From Sesamum alatum (Eukaryota > Streptophyta > Magnoliopsida > Lamiales > Pedaliaceae), in contig JACGWO010000004.1 in assembly GCA_034509735.1 (NCBI GenBank), forward strand, positions 20,379,395-20,443,394: a DNA stretch of 64,000 nucleotides, written 5' to 3'. Made by a program: the position numbers and the translations under genes. Each line of letters opens with the position of its first letter. Position 1 is the stretch's first letter. Under the pieces are notes generated by a model. The model searched no databases and was not told the origin of the DNA. It was given only the letters and a program-made list of their open reading frames with translations. Below, in pieces: positions 23,800 through 34,899 of the stretch.

Positions 23800-24620
23800 A
23801 GTTTATGAAAATTCAATAAGTCTCTTCATCGGACATAAGAAAATGGTCTGACAAGCCAGACACATAACCATAGGGCCCCGAATCGTAATATGAACTAGGA
23901 CCCACATCAGATGGAAAATACCGAGTACCATCATCAGTTGATCCCTCCTGGATGTACGAAGACCAGAAAGACGGTCCGGCGGCATCGAATACTATCCTCT
24001 GCGCCCTATCCATCTGAGCCGCATCACCTCAATGCGAACTACCCTCCTCCTGAACTGGTGGCGTTTGCTGCTGCTGCACAGAGGAAGCTGTCAATGCTTC
24101 AAAGTATTCCTGCACCCTCTCCTTACCATGCGAAGTCCAATTATAATACTTTGGCATAAACCCTTTCATACACAAATCAAAATTTACCTCGTCTGGTGTT
24201 TTGAACCGTTCATTTTTGCACTTCCGGCAGGGACACTTAATCTTGTCCCCGTCCATATATGCACGCTGAGACTGGGCCCATTCTAAAAATATGGTAACAC
24301 CATCCTCAAACTCCGGCGTCGCACCCAGGACGTCTTGATCATACATCCATTTCCTCAACTATCTTAACATGATTGGCCCTTCGTATATATCACAACAGTA
24401 CGCAATTAAATGACAACGTATATTATATACATATATATATATATAACAATTATAGAATTTTGCATACTTACCTGAGCAAAACACCTATCAATATCAATGC
24501 AAAATTCGCGCCCGATAATTGATATGTTCGATTTTTCATATAAAGAATCAAGGGGGGAGTTACAACAAAATTAGTTGGAGAGTAATTATAAGAACAATGA
24601 GAAAGAAGGGGGACATATAT
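23800..24620 (-). pseudogene. CACTA TNPD transposase, N-terminal fragment (PF13963)
   Basis: A minus-strand frame at 24029-24358 begins near RKWMYDQDVLGATPEFEDGV and contains IKCPCRKCKN, EVNFDLCMKGF and YNWTSHGKE, the cysteine-bearing transposase-associated domain at the N-terminus of TNPD proteins. A second short frame (23813-24013: DRAQRIVFDAAGP, ending DEETY) follows and looks like the next linker. Upstream, a TATA-like ctatatatatg (about 24620) and a splice donor CAG|GTAAGT near 24473 suggest a leader exon. The catalytic PF02992 domain should follow to the left and is absent. Confidence 0.8.
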
Positions 24621-24629
24621 ATAGAAAAT

Positions 24630-25286
24630 ATTGGAACGGGCATTGGAATATTATTTGGAACACAAAACTAGCCGTTGAAATATAGCCATTGTTCCAGCTT
24701 TAGGAACGATCGCAGGTGGGGCGACAGGAACGGTAATATTACCATTGTAATATAGCCGTTAGGGCATATTAGGAATGGTATGAGGCACACGCAACAAGAC
24801 CATTCCTAATTGGAGCACAATTGGGAACAATAATTGTAACAATATTGCACTTTCTATATACCCACAATTTGGAACTGTAATTGCATTATATTTTTGCCCA
24901 TGGCGTAAAAGGGTCTTATGTAGGACTACATGTTGGAACGGTCAGCTGACCGGTCCAAATAGACACAGCCATAGGAACTTGTATAGGAATGGTAGGTGTT
25001 CCCGGTCGACTAACCGTTCTCAATTTCACACATGTGTTCCAAATTGAAGTCCAAAATATATCACGTCCCTTTTGGGAACGGTAATAGGTGTACAAATTGG
25101 CACACATAGATTGGCACTCGAATAGGAATGGTCGTGCCGTTCATATTAGTTTGTATTACAATTACCACGATAGTGACGTCATCAACGGTTTTCCGTTCCA
25201 CAACAGTTCCATTTAACACTCTTATTTGGAACGGTAGTTGGAACGGTCGTCTGTATCCGTCCCTATTCCCGCATTTTTTTGTAGTG
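24630..25286. repeat. CACTA right subterminal repeat region
   Basis: Dense 'ggaacggt' and 'accgttcc' motifs leading to the terminal inverted repeat. Same motif as the left end, which supports that both ends belong to one element. Confidence 0.8.
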
Positions 25287-25316
25287 CAACTATGTATTAA
25301 ATATTTAGACGTTACA

Positions 25317-26422
25317 CAGAAGCTGTATGATCAGTTGAGTTAATCATTAGTGATCATGTTAGAGTTGTACTTAAGGATTGTTATAATGTACCTAGCATGA
25401 TTAAAAATATTATTTCTATCCCCATCTTGGATAAAGAGGGGTACAGTTTCACCATCAATAGGAACAATTTTTATATTCTGAGTGATGGTGTTTCTCATTT
25501 GCTTGGTACATTACTGAATGGTCTATACATACTTCAACAGTCTAATTGGATTATGACTACTGAACACAAACGAAAATTTGATAATCAAGATAAGTCATAG
25601 ACATGGCATGTCTTTGGTTAGGTCATGTCTCGAAAGGTATGATTATAAGGTTGGTGGACTCAAAAAGTCTAGAAATAAACGATTTGGACAACCTACCAAC
25701 TTGAGAGTCCTGTCTGAAAGAAAAGATGATAAAGAAAACTTTTATTGGACAAAGTATGCTGGCCAATGGTCTATTGAATTTGATCCATTGAGATATTTGT
25801 GGACCACTAAATACTTAGGCCAGAGGTGGGTACACATACTTCATAACCTTCACCGACGATCACTCACGGTATGGTTAAGTTTACCTGATGAGGTACAAGT
25901 CTGAAGCCTTTGAAAAGTTTAAGGAATACAGGCTTGAAGTTGAGAATCAAATCGGTCACAAGATTAAGGACCTTCGGTTCGACCGAGGAGGCGAGTATTT
26001 GAGTGGTTAGTTCCTTGATTACTTAAAATTGAATGGGATTCTATCTCAATGGACACCTCCTGGGACGCCATAGTTGACTGTTGTGTTTGAAAGGAGGATC
26101 AGACCTTGTTGGATATGGTCCGGTCTATTATGAGTTTTACCGAACTACCATTTTCCTTCTGGGGATACGCCCTTGGGATGGCGGACAAGCTGTTGAACAT
26201 GGTGCCATCTAAGAAGGTATCCCAGACGTTATATGAGATATGGTATGACAAGCCTGTCTCCTACAAGTACTTGAGAGTGTGGGAAGCCCCGCATACGTCA
26301 AAAGGTTAGTGGGAGATAAGCTTGACTCGAGGTCTGATTTATGCAGGTTTATCGGATAACCTAAAGAAATTGCGGGATATTATTTCCGTTCGAGCAAAAA
26401 GTCTTTATCTCGAGAAACGTAG
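25317..26422 (+). pseudogene. Copia protease end and integrase, continuation of the split element
   Basis: Continues the frame broken at 12842: the short link (GSVELIISDHVRVVLKD-like), then SMIKNIISIPILDKEGYSF, a GAG-pre-integrase block (GVSHLLGTLLNGLYIL, TCESCL), the integrase core (FTDDHSRYG, DLRFDRGGEYL, then a degenerate third catalytic region), and the IN tail (GYYFRS, YLEKRS) up to 26422. Stops and frameshifts are scattered through it. RT, RNase H, PPT and the 3' LTR are missing because a gypsy LTR begins at 26423. Confidence 0.85.
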
Positions 26423-27197
26423 TGATAGGGATAAAATCAAGCAGGCCTAACACAGGCCCAATAAGCTCGGGCTTGGAAAGCAGTGGACGACCCAGGGTTG
26501 TCAAACTTGTAAACTCGCTGCCCAAGATCTGGACGGCTCAATGCATAAGGAACAGACCCAGACGGGTGAAAAGGCTAAAGGCCCAAAGATGGGGGCCCCG
26601 CCTCCATTCGGTCCAAAAGAAGGGTGAGCCCAGGAGCGTGGCTAGCCTCATCTAGGTCAACCCATCTCAAGGTGGAGAACAGCCAGGCCCAAAGGCCACA
26701 AGGTCTGCCAACAAGGCTACAAACGTCCAAGTCACCAACCAACATGGGCTAATATCCGTCTTTTGGAAAGATGCAAAATGGAGTTGAGCGTTCTTATCTG
26801 CAAGCACAATCAGGTGTTTGTGGGGCAGTTATCCACCTGTTTCCCCGATGTTGAGGAGTCCTCTCTCGACTGCCTTATGGAGTCTTTGCCATAGTAGATT
26901 CCTCAGCTCGAGAGGACTCTTTCATCTATAAATACAGGGTCTTTACCCTTAAGAAGGGTAACGTATTCAAGGACCTACACATTGCACACTCGTTCCATGT
27001 TACACCTAACATGATCATGCTTCTTCATCTTCGTTGTGTTTTCAATTTATCTTTTTTTTTTCCAACAAATTACTGACTTGAGCGTCGGCGTGCTAATACT
27101 TTTTTTGCAGGTCCCTTTTTGTACATAGTACAACATTTGTATTAGGATTATTCGGCTCAAGGTCATCTTCCTGACTGAGCAAATTTCGCTCACATCA
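26423..27197 (+). repeat. Ty3/gypsy LTR (775 bp), 5' LTR
   Basis: Starts TGATAGGGATAAAATC and ends ...GCTCACATCA, followed by 'ag' and a PBS-like TGGCGTCATCTGTGGG. A TATA box (tctataaatacagg, about 26927) sits in the right place for U3/R. It cuts into copia integrase, so it inserted after the copia element. Confidence 0.85.
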
Positions 27198-27199
27198 AG

Positions 27200-27217
27200 T
27201 GGCGTCATCTGTGGGAA
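27200..27217 (+). promoter_or_regulatory. Primer binding site of the gypsy element
   Basis: TGGCGTCATCTGTGGGAA lies 2 bp after the LTR. The related element at 47010 has TGGCGCCGTCTGTGGGAA in the same place. I cannot name the priming tRNA with confidence. Confidence 0.75.
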
Positions 27218-27231
27218 TAAAATACTAAGAC

Positions 27232-28740
27232 GTGAGGGTTACGGATGCTCCCAACAGTGGACTGGACAAGCAGAAGGCAGCCGACGTTGTCGCTGACCCA
27301 CATGCACTACAGGTGTTGATTGACACTCCTTTGGCCCCTGCGCAAGATGAGGCTGGACCATCTGCCCCCGCCGATCCTCCGACGGATCCTCCTCGTGATA
27401 GCACTTCGTTGGATGCTTCCTCGGATAGGATGTTGTCGTGGTTGTTGGTTGCGATCCAGCGGATGATTACGACTTCAGTCTGGAGGCAGTTGGTTGCGGC
27501 GACGGCAACGTTTTTGGCCGCTGTAGCCCCTTACCTTCAAGAGGTCCCCCTAGTGGCTAGCGGGCCGAGAGAAGCGAATGATGCTCCCCCGGGAGGAGTC
27601 TCCCTGCCCAGCTGGGTGAGGTGCTTGCCCCTCCCCCCACGTGCGGAACGAGGCTCCTCTCCGCCGGGAGGCCTAGTTGGAGTGTTTACAGAAAAGCTTA
27701 CAGAACGTCCAACATAGATGATTGGAGTCGCCTTGGAGGGCCAGGAAGTATCCCTTTTAGCGAGGGGGTTATGGAAGATGAGTTACCATCCAATTGTTGT
27801 ACACCCACAATCACGGAGTAAGATGACACGATAGACCCTCACGAGCATCTGTCTCATTTTGAAAACGCGGCTCTCTTACATAGATACACCGATGGAATCA
27901 AATGCCGGGAATTTGTTACCATTTTTGCCCAGGCCGCTCAGCAGTGGTTCCACCAGCTGTCGGCAGGGTCTGTGCGAAGTTTCTCGGAATTTGGCCCATT
28001 TTTCCTACATCAGTTTGCTAGCAGCTAGAAGTATTGTAAGACCTCCTTCAGCCTTTGCGCTGTTAAGCAAAAGGATTCTCAGTCTCTAAGGGATCACTTG
28101 AACCAGTTCAACACCGCGGCTTTAGAGGTCCCGGCAACCACCCAGGATGTCAAAGCCAGTGCTTTCTCCCGAAGGCTGACAGACGGGGACTTCTTCAAGT
28201 CCTTGGCCAAGAAGCCCGCCCCAGATTTCGACAACCTTCTGGCTCGAGCTGCTACATACATCAACATGGAGAAAGCTCGGATCTCCAAAATGGAGAGTTG
28301 GGGAGAAAAGATGATGGCAACAAAGGACGGCTCTACTAAGAAGATGAAATTTAATCCTCGAGACAAGAAGTTTCCCTCTTAGAAGGGAGTTTTTGTGTAC
28401 ACACCCTTGAATGCTCCCATCTCCCAGGTCCTCTTGGCGGTGGAAGGCAAGGGATTATTTCATTGCCCCTGAGGGTCACAAGAGGGGCCTACACGGCCTA
28501 AGTCAAATAAGTTTTGTCGGTTCCACAATGATTATGGCCATACCACGGATCAATGTCGGCATTTAAAGAGCGAAATAGAACGGCTGGTACAAAATGGGTA
28601 CCTTCAAGAGTTCATGTGCCCAGAAAAATTTAAGGGCACCAGGCCCTACCCAAGGAAAGAAGCCGGCAAGGGGGAAGGATCCTTAGGAGGGGGGCGCTGA
28701 ATCCCCCCAGTCCGAGCAGTGTAGGCGGGGTCCCCCTGGA
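27232..28740 (+). pseudogene. Gypsy gag polyprotein, Tat-like
   Basis: N-terminal variable region rich in Ala/Pro (27232-27717), then the gag core in several frames: DPHEHLSHFENAALL, AAQQWFHQLSAGSVRSFSEF, DSQSLRDHLNQFNTAALEVP (28060-28140), AKKPAPDFDNLLARAATYIN (28205-28265). A terminal knuckle-like stretch reads CRFHNDYGHTTDQCRHLK then EIERLVQNGYL (28510-28600). The gag core packages element RNA. Stops (for example after HQFASS) and frame changes break it. The frame fades at about 28740, where a GC-rich block of other origin begins; protease and polymerase are absent. Confidence 0.85.
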
Positions 28741-28749
28741 GGTTCGGAC

Positions 28750-30330
28750 GAAGGTGGAAGCTTCATTGTACGGATTTGTTGGTGAAAAGTTACACTCTTG
28801 GGCGCGGTCATGCTACCGGAAACGGCCAAGGGCCACCGCTTCCGGCGGCGGCCGCGCACAGGCGCCCCTGCCTGTGCGCGCTACCCTACCGTGCAGCCTG
28901 CATGCGCAGCTCTCAGCGCGAATCGGGCGTGCCTGCTGGGCGTGCGCGCAAGGCTCCGTTGCCTGCGTGCGCCTAGCGGTGCAGCCCATGCGCGCTTGCG
29001 CGGTGTCACAGGCGGACTCTTTTGTCACAGCGGAATATCTCTTTTTCGCCCGTGATGCCTCTCAGGTTGCTCACAACCTTTGACCGGCCTTCCCCCATTC
29101 GAGTCCTGTCGGTCTCCCGACCATGTGTCTTCGACACTCGCAGCTTACTAGCGCGACATCCGAACGCATCCCTGTGCGGCGCCTTGCGCCCAGCACTCGC
29201 CTATCCGGAATGCCCATGTTCGCAGAGGGTCGCGGCTCTCGCGCCTTGCGCGCCTTCATGTCCGGCCCCAACTAGCTAGCTTGCCATCATGTATCTCGCC
29301 CACAATCTCGGGCCCTGCTGATACTTCTCGCAATGGCTCGGAGCATCTTCGCCCCGTCTCGGCACTATGGGCCAACTTACGCCCACAACGCCAATCGCAC
29401 GCACAACAATCACTCGGTGCATTGCCGGTGCATGTCTTCGCCATGCCCGTCTCGCATGCCTCGCCCGAGTAGGGCAGCATCATCCGTCCGTGGCCTAACT
29501 CTTATGCCAACATCTTACATCAGTCTCGCACGGCATGCGCAACATGCCTTCTTGCCTTTCGGCGTGGCCTCATAACTTGCCCACAGCGCGGCGTCGCCCC
29601 ACGACCGCGTATCTTAGCCGACGGACCGTCGTGCATGGCTAGAACCCAATAGCTCATGACACGAGTAGCTCACGAAGTCTTTCCATGCTTCGCCTCGATC
29701 GCTCATTCCGCCCGAGAGGTGTTGCCTATGACTTCCCGCAGCCCGCGGGGCATCCTCGCAATCACACGGAGCCTCTCAGTGCATTCCTTGCCCAACGTGT
29801 GCCATCCTGGCCCCACGCCGCCCATTCGGTACCCATACCGACCGGGGACTTTAGCCCTCCCTTCGAGGTGCCTAAAGCCGGCCCTTGAGGCCCCCATCAT
29901 GCCCCAAGGGAAACGCTCATTTAGTGCCTCACTGCACGGGGGGGACTGGCTGGCGCTCACCACTGCTGTCCCCCTTATAATAGGCTTAAAAATAATTTCC
30001 CTTGTTCTAGCAGTAGATATTCAAAGTCCCTCAAATGGCCGAGGAGCACACCTTTTTCATAACTCCCTCGTCCGACGTCCGAATCGCGTACCGCTTGAAC
30101 CATTGCGTTCCCACGTGCCGGGACAACGTCCCCTTATCGCCCGTATGTCTCTGCAAGTCACAGCCGGCACTCCTAGTTAAAGGAAGGCCTGTGACACGCG
30201 GCCTGACTGGCCATGCGTCTGGCGATCACGCGCGCATCTAGCGCCTGGTTGGCAGCGCCTGCAACTGTGCTTTCCTGGCCGTGCGCACACCGCGCGCGGT
30301 CAGCCTTCGGCTGCCGCGTAAGTCGTTTCT
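28750..30330. other. GC-rich block of unknown origin
   Basis: About 1.6 kb clearly richer in G+C than its neighbours, crowded with CpG, 'gcgc' and 'ctcgc' words. Open frames up to 174 codons occur on both strands but none shows a family motif, and their overlap suggests composition rather than coding. Its left 250 bp resembles the GC islands in the copia leaders (10160-10400, 63040-63190). The remainder resembles nothing I recognise. It could be leader DNA of a larger element or an rDNA-spacer-like sequence. Confidence 0.5.
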
Positions 30331-30399
30331 TATTCCATTTTATCATCATTCTAAAGTGTTAACCTAGGAGTATATATAGAGGAGGAACCCTATTCCTCT

Positions 30400-30990
30400 T
30401 CAAACTCCAATGTTAGAAGCTTAGTTTGACTAGGATTTTAACCTAGTCAAAGTCCTAGTCAAACTAGGGTTAGATTAGTCAAACCAATCTTGGCCATCCA
30501 TCTCTCCTCTTTAATCTCAACCATCCATTTATTTATGGAATATTTAAATCCCATTTAAATAATCCATGGGGCTTCTAAATAAATAAAATAAATAATAATA
30601 TTTATTTTAAGCCCACATAATCTGTTCCAGTAAATCTAATTTATTTATTTAGTTAATTCCTCTTAATCTAATTAAAGGAATTAACATCCTCGGAAAAAGA
30701 GAACCGATTAAATCCAATTTGAATCATTCAACCTTTCTAAATTTCATTCCAAATTAAATACCTTTGATGCGTTTGGATTATTTGTGACTCTTTAGGTTCA
30801 CCCTCAGCTAGACTTGGACGAATTCCAAGCCATCATATGACAGAAATTCGTCCGTCACCATGGGTGGCCATCTAGCAACGGTTCATGACACTAGGGACTA
30901 GGTGAATGTTTATGGTGTGAACATTTAGGCTCTTCAGTGCGTCTATCCTTCTATCTACAATCTCACTACTTAGAATCTAGAGCATGGAAA
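30400..30990 (-). repeat. Copia LTR fragment, antisense
   Basis: The stretch 'ctttaggttcaccctcagctag...caccatgggtggcc...actagggactaggtgaatgtt' is the reverse complement of the LTR middle (compare about 8650-8780) and matches 58850-59040. The upstream AT-rich part (30530-30780) also fits the reverse LTR. Ends are ragged. Confidence 0.65.
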
Positions 30991-31029
30991 TGTAGGTACC
31001 CATTTTCGACCTAAGCCTTGCCTCGTCCA

Positions 31030-32944
31030 CACTAAACGTCACAAGACTGCCTCGAAGTCCAAGAAAGAAGCCTCAACCCCTGTGGGGGATATCCCTGGGT
31101 GGCGAACTAACTCTAGCAGGCCTTGAAGTCTTACTCCAGAAAGGGGCCAGCTATTCGCCCCACTTCCGACTTGAAGTCCTCCGACCCCTTTAACTTGGTA
31201 AGGTGGCTCTCCCAGTAGGCCTCCAGATATCGGCGCCCCTCCGTCGAGTGAGGGAACGAGAAGCTTGCTCCCTGACATTAGCCAAAGCAGTAGATTGCTC
31301 TCCGTCACAGCAGCTGCTGCTGCAGCTGCTCCACCTTGTCTTTGGCTGCCTAGGCCTTCCCCTCAATAGTCCGAGCCCGTTCCTGGGCAGCCTTCTTGGC
31401 TTGCTTGGCCTTGGTCACCTACCCCGCTAGACAGTCCACCTTTTCTTCTAGCCTCTTCAGCTGGTCGTTCGATGGAGGAGGAGGAGGGACCTGGGGACGG
31501 GAGATGGCCTCCCCCAAAACCACGCTCGCATGAGAAGAAGTAACCTCAGTAAGCATGTTAGAAAATCAAGACTAGAAAAGGAAAGGAATAAGAGGTTACC
31601 TGGCATGATAGCCTACGAGGAACCCCAAACAGGTCTTCTCGAGGAGTGCACGATAATGCCCTTCTGTCCTTTGGTAGTAAGCCCCCTTTCAAGACATCCA
31701 TAGCCTGGGCAGTTTCCCCTTAGGCTCCTTCACAAGAGACTAGTGAGGGTACAAGCCCCACTCTGGGGCAAACCGCTGGCGGCGAGGGGAGGAGCTGCTG
31801 GTGTCCCAAGATAGAGATGGCGGGATTGGGGGAGTGATCGCCCTTACACGAGTAGATACTTATAGAAGGACCATCAAGGAGACGACCCCCTTGGCCCATT
31901 TGAAGGAGCTCTAAGGGGCTGAGGCAGCGCGCTTCACCCTAGAGTCACCAGAGGTGGGAGTCCCCTTAGAGGGCCAGCTAAGGAGGCATCGCCTGCCTGC
32001 CCCCTGAGTCGCTTCGCAGACTGCTCTGTAGATACTTGATAAACATCACGCTTTCTTCAAAAACCAAGGATAAAATCAACCACCAATATAAGGTATGAAC
32101 AAGAAGAGTCAAGAAGCATGTAAAAAAAATAAAAAATACCCAGTGGCTCCTCCTTGGGGCCCACTGTAGAGCTGAGCCTGAAGTGAGACAGGAGCCTCTC
32201 TTCTATCAAACTCCAGCAATCATACGACTGGGAGTTGAGATCTTTAATAATTTAATAAAGGCGATCAAGGTGGGGGCCCTATATGTATGGAGAATGAGAC
32301 TAGGGGAGGAAGGTCATACAACCAGCTATGGGGGAACGACCAAGGAGAAGGAAGGATAACAAAGATAAGTTAGCTTACCACAGTTTAGGGGTGTTCGGAG
32401 CAGGCAGGAACTACACTCCTCGACGGGGGAGAAATGAAAAACCCCAAGTTCTAATTTTTTAAATTAAAAACAAGAAAAAAAGTCCTGACCAGTAGGGAAG
32501 AGGCCATGATACTTTATGATAATGGCAAAATTGGCCAAAAGATAGAAGGAGTTTGGGGTTAACTTGTTCAAGGGGAACCCGAAGGGGCGGGCAACGTCCT
32601 CATAAAAAGACAGGATGGGGAAGCGAAGGCCAGCTTTTAGTTGGGCCGAAAAGAAGCATAGGCAATTCCGGGAGGGGGAAAGATTAGGCTGACTATCAGG
32701 AGAAGGGACGAGAAGGACGTAGTTGGGGGGAATATGGTATTCGGCCATAAGAGCCTCCAGATGGAAAAGATGAAGGGTGGAGGAGGCACCCTCCACAAGA
32801 ATGGGACTGCTCGCCCTCTCTCCCTTTCCCCTACCGGTGACGGGAGGCTCCGCCCCTTCACCGGGGAAGGAATCCACAACCTTATCCTCCTCGCCGCTCG
32901 AACTCTCGCCCTCACTAGAAGGCTCATCTAATAGGCGACGAGAC
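31030..32944 (-). pseudogene. Gypsy-associated antisense gene (PF04195 type)
   Basis: Read minus from the cut at 32944: an acidic start (SEGESSSGEEDKV), then the PF04195-like core at 32464-32877 (HIPPNYVLLVPS, CLCFFSAQLKAGLRFPILSF, LNKLTPNSFYLLANF). A splice donor lies near 32390. Far downstream (31510-31030) come a coiled coil (LKRLEEKVDCLAG, EQLQQQ) and the conserved end YLEAYWESHLTKLKGSEDF, then RIAGPFLE. This protein type is found in plant gypsy elements on the strand opposite to gag-pol, near the 3' LTR; its role is not established. Stops interrupt the coiled coil. The N-terminus, PPT and 3' LTR are lost at the copia LTR (32945). Confidence 0.8.
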
Positions 32945-33765
32945 TGTTAGAATAGGTGACCAAAAAGCTAATTGGATTGGCGGTTTTGGGTACTATTTAG
33001 CAATCTTTATTAAAGCAATATTGACTTGAAGAATATAGTAAGTATTTATCTGTGGCACTATGTGTTTTTTGTGCTTACTGATTACGTTAAACGGCATTTT
33101 AACGTCACAACAAATGTCCACAGACCAATTGGATAACCTATGTAGTTGGGCTATGCATTGGATGGCAGCAATGAAACCAACTTTTGAGGGTTGGTCTGAA
33201 ACTTTCCAAGTGGAGGACCTCGAGACAGGGCATCAAGGGTCCTATAGAGACTTGCACTAAGGATTACATTCATTGGATGAGTGCCATGTTTCATCGGCGA
33301 CAGACGTTGGACATCTATGCAACATTAGTGTGTTAGTTGACAAGGAGTCAGCTAACTAAACTGACTCGCGGGAATCATCATATTCTTGGAGGCTTAGTCG
33401 GTATGACTCGAATTCCCGGCTCCGATAGTTCGAGATTTGTCCTCAGACTTGAGGAACCATGGCAGTCACATGCATATGACGGCCTTATCTAGGATCTGGC
33501 AAGAGATGTCCGTATCTGGGAACGTTCATTATAAGTATTATCCAGTGCAGTCAAAATATGTATTGAGGACGGTGGAATCCAAGATAGGATCCGTCACCTG
33601 TAAGTATATGAGAGTCAAGTCTCCTATGCGCTCAGAGACAGTTTAAGCTCTTTGAGTCTGTGGCCACAGCGATTGATCGAGTGGGAAATGGTGTCCTACG
33701 TCGATCAATAGAGCAAACGTGTCCCGAGTTATTGAGCATAGTTGTCTAGTCCTGCCTGCCGAGAA
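32945..33765 (+). repeat. Copia LTR, 5' part
   Basis: Starts exactly TGTTAGAATAGGTGACC and follows the LTR order ('catcggcgacagacgttgg', 'cgatagttcgagatt', 'gtggccacagcgattg') until about 33765, where similarity stops. 33765-33850 is unassigned; the Harbinger region follows. Confidence 0.85.
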
Positions 33766-34899
33766 AATTCATAAAGGAGTTCAACCGCAGAGAAAGAAAT
33801 AGCTTGTCGATCAATCAACCAACCCTGCCTTTGTAATAAATAGTGAAGGAGATTTTTATGACATTTCCCAGCATGACAAAAAGGCCATGATTAGTATGAG
33901 GGAATAGGGTGGGAATGGAATTGACATTCCCAAGTCCACTCCTATACATGTGATTGGTATAAGTATGCAAAGGAATTAGTCATTCCATAGGAATCCTAAT
34001 TTCCTTAGGAAAGGGATTACTGATTTCATCCCCACATCATGGTATTTATTACCTATTCCTATTATGTTGGGAATGGAATGTTTTTTTTCCTTGACAAAAA
34101 ATTATCCTTATATAAGGTTACTATTTCTATCATCATATTCTATTAGATGTGTTCTTCATCTTTCACTTTGTCTCATCATCTTCTTCGTCTTCCAGTTTCT
34201 CTTATTGTCTTCTTCAAGTATATAATTATCAAAATTACCAGGTAAATTTTATTGCCTCTGACTTTTTCTATATCTTCTTCTTGAATGATTACTCATTAAT
34301 TGCTCTTTTTGTTCATGTGGGAATACTACTGCTGAATAAAACTCATATGATTATGATGAGACCACGTGAAATAGCATATGAAAACAACAAAAATTATATG
34401 AAAAACCGACCAATAGCACTTCATCTCATTAGTCGGTTTTTGCGTCCATCACGCCTTCTAGACCTGAAGAACTGCTAGGACCTGTGTTGTATTACTTAGA
34501 AGTTCTGGTGTATTTTCTTGATTGTAGATATATATTCATATATTATTTTCGATGCCAGCTTTAGCAATATTATGCCATGGGATCTAATCGGAGTGGGTGA
34601 TAACTTAGGATTTGCATCCTTTATGGCATACCTATTTAGTTACAAGAATTCCTCAAAATCTTCTTGAACGAAGGGTAGTTTGTTTTTTGATTTCATCAAA
34701 GTAGAATATGAAACAAGTATGCTAACCTACATGGGAAAACAAAAAGAGTCTAGCGTATGTGTCTCAATTTTGTAAATCTTAGATTGTTTGGACTCTCAAT
34801 TTTGTTTAAACTCAAATGAGTCTATTTATTTTCAATTTCTCTTAATTTAATTTCTAAATTTTTAGTTTAAATGTTTGATTTCATTAATATTAATTCTTG

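Larger units (their letters stand above)
15105..25286. mobile_element. CACTA (En/Spm) DNA transposon, 10.2 kb
   Basis: Left end CACTACAAAAAAATG at 15105; the reverse complement of the right end (25286) is identical over those 15 bases. Both flanks are caa (15102-15104 and 25287-25289), the 3-bp duplication made by CACTA elements. Short motifs of the form aggaacggt crowd both ends. Two minus-strand gene remnants are present: a PF03004-type gene (16027 to about 22340) and the N-terminal piece of a TNPD transposase (23800-24620). The TNPD catalytic body (PF02992) is missing, so this copy cannot move by itself but has the ends needed for mobilisation. A 3.15-kb Helitron-like insert interrupts the first gene. 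Confidence 0.93.
12843..25316. mobile_element. Solo LTR (about 2.29 kb), Ty3/gypsy type, split by a CACTA element
   Basis: Begins TGTAGCACCCC and ends ACGTTACA, the TG...CA ends usual for chromovirus-type (Del/Tekay-like) LTRs. The sequence is 12843-15104 plus 25290-25316; between them sits the CACTA element. It lies inside the copia protease region with the near-perfect 5-bp duplication cggaa/cagaa. No PBS, PPT or internal gene accompanies it, so it is a solo LTR left by recombination between two LTRs. AT-rich, with microsatellite (TA)n runs near 14210 and 14820. Lineage assignment rests on the end motifs only. Confidence 0.75.

Noticed and set aside
28754..30241. Several long open frames (up to 174 codons) in the GC-rich block
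   Set aside because: Frames overlap on both strands, show no family motif, and long frames are expected by chance in GC-rich DNA.
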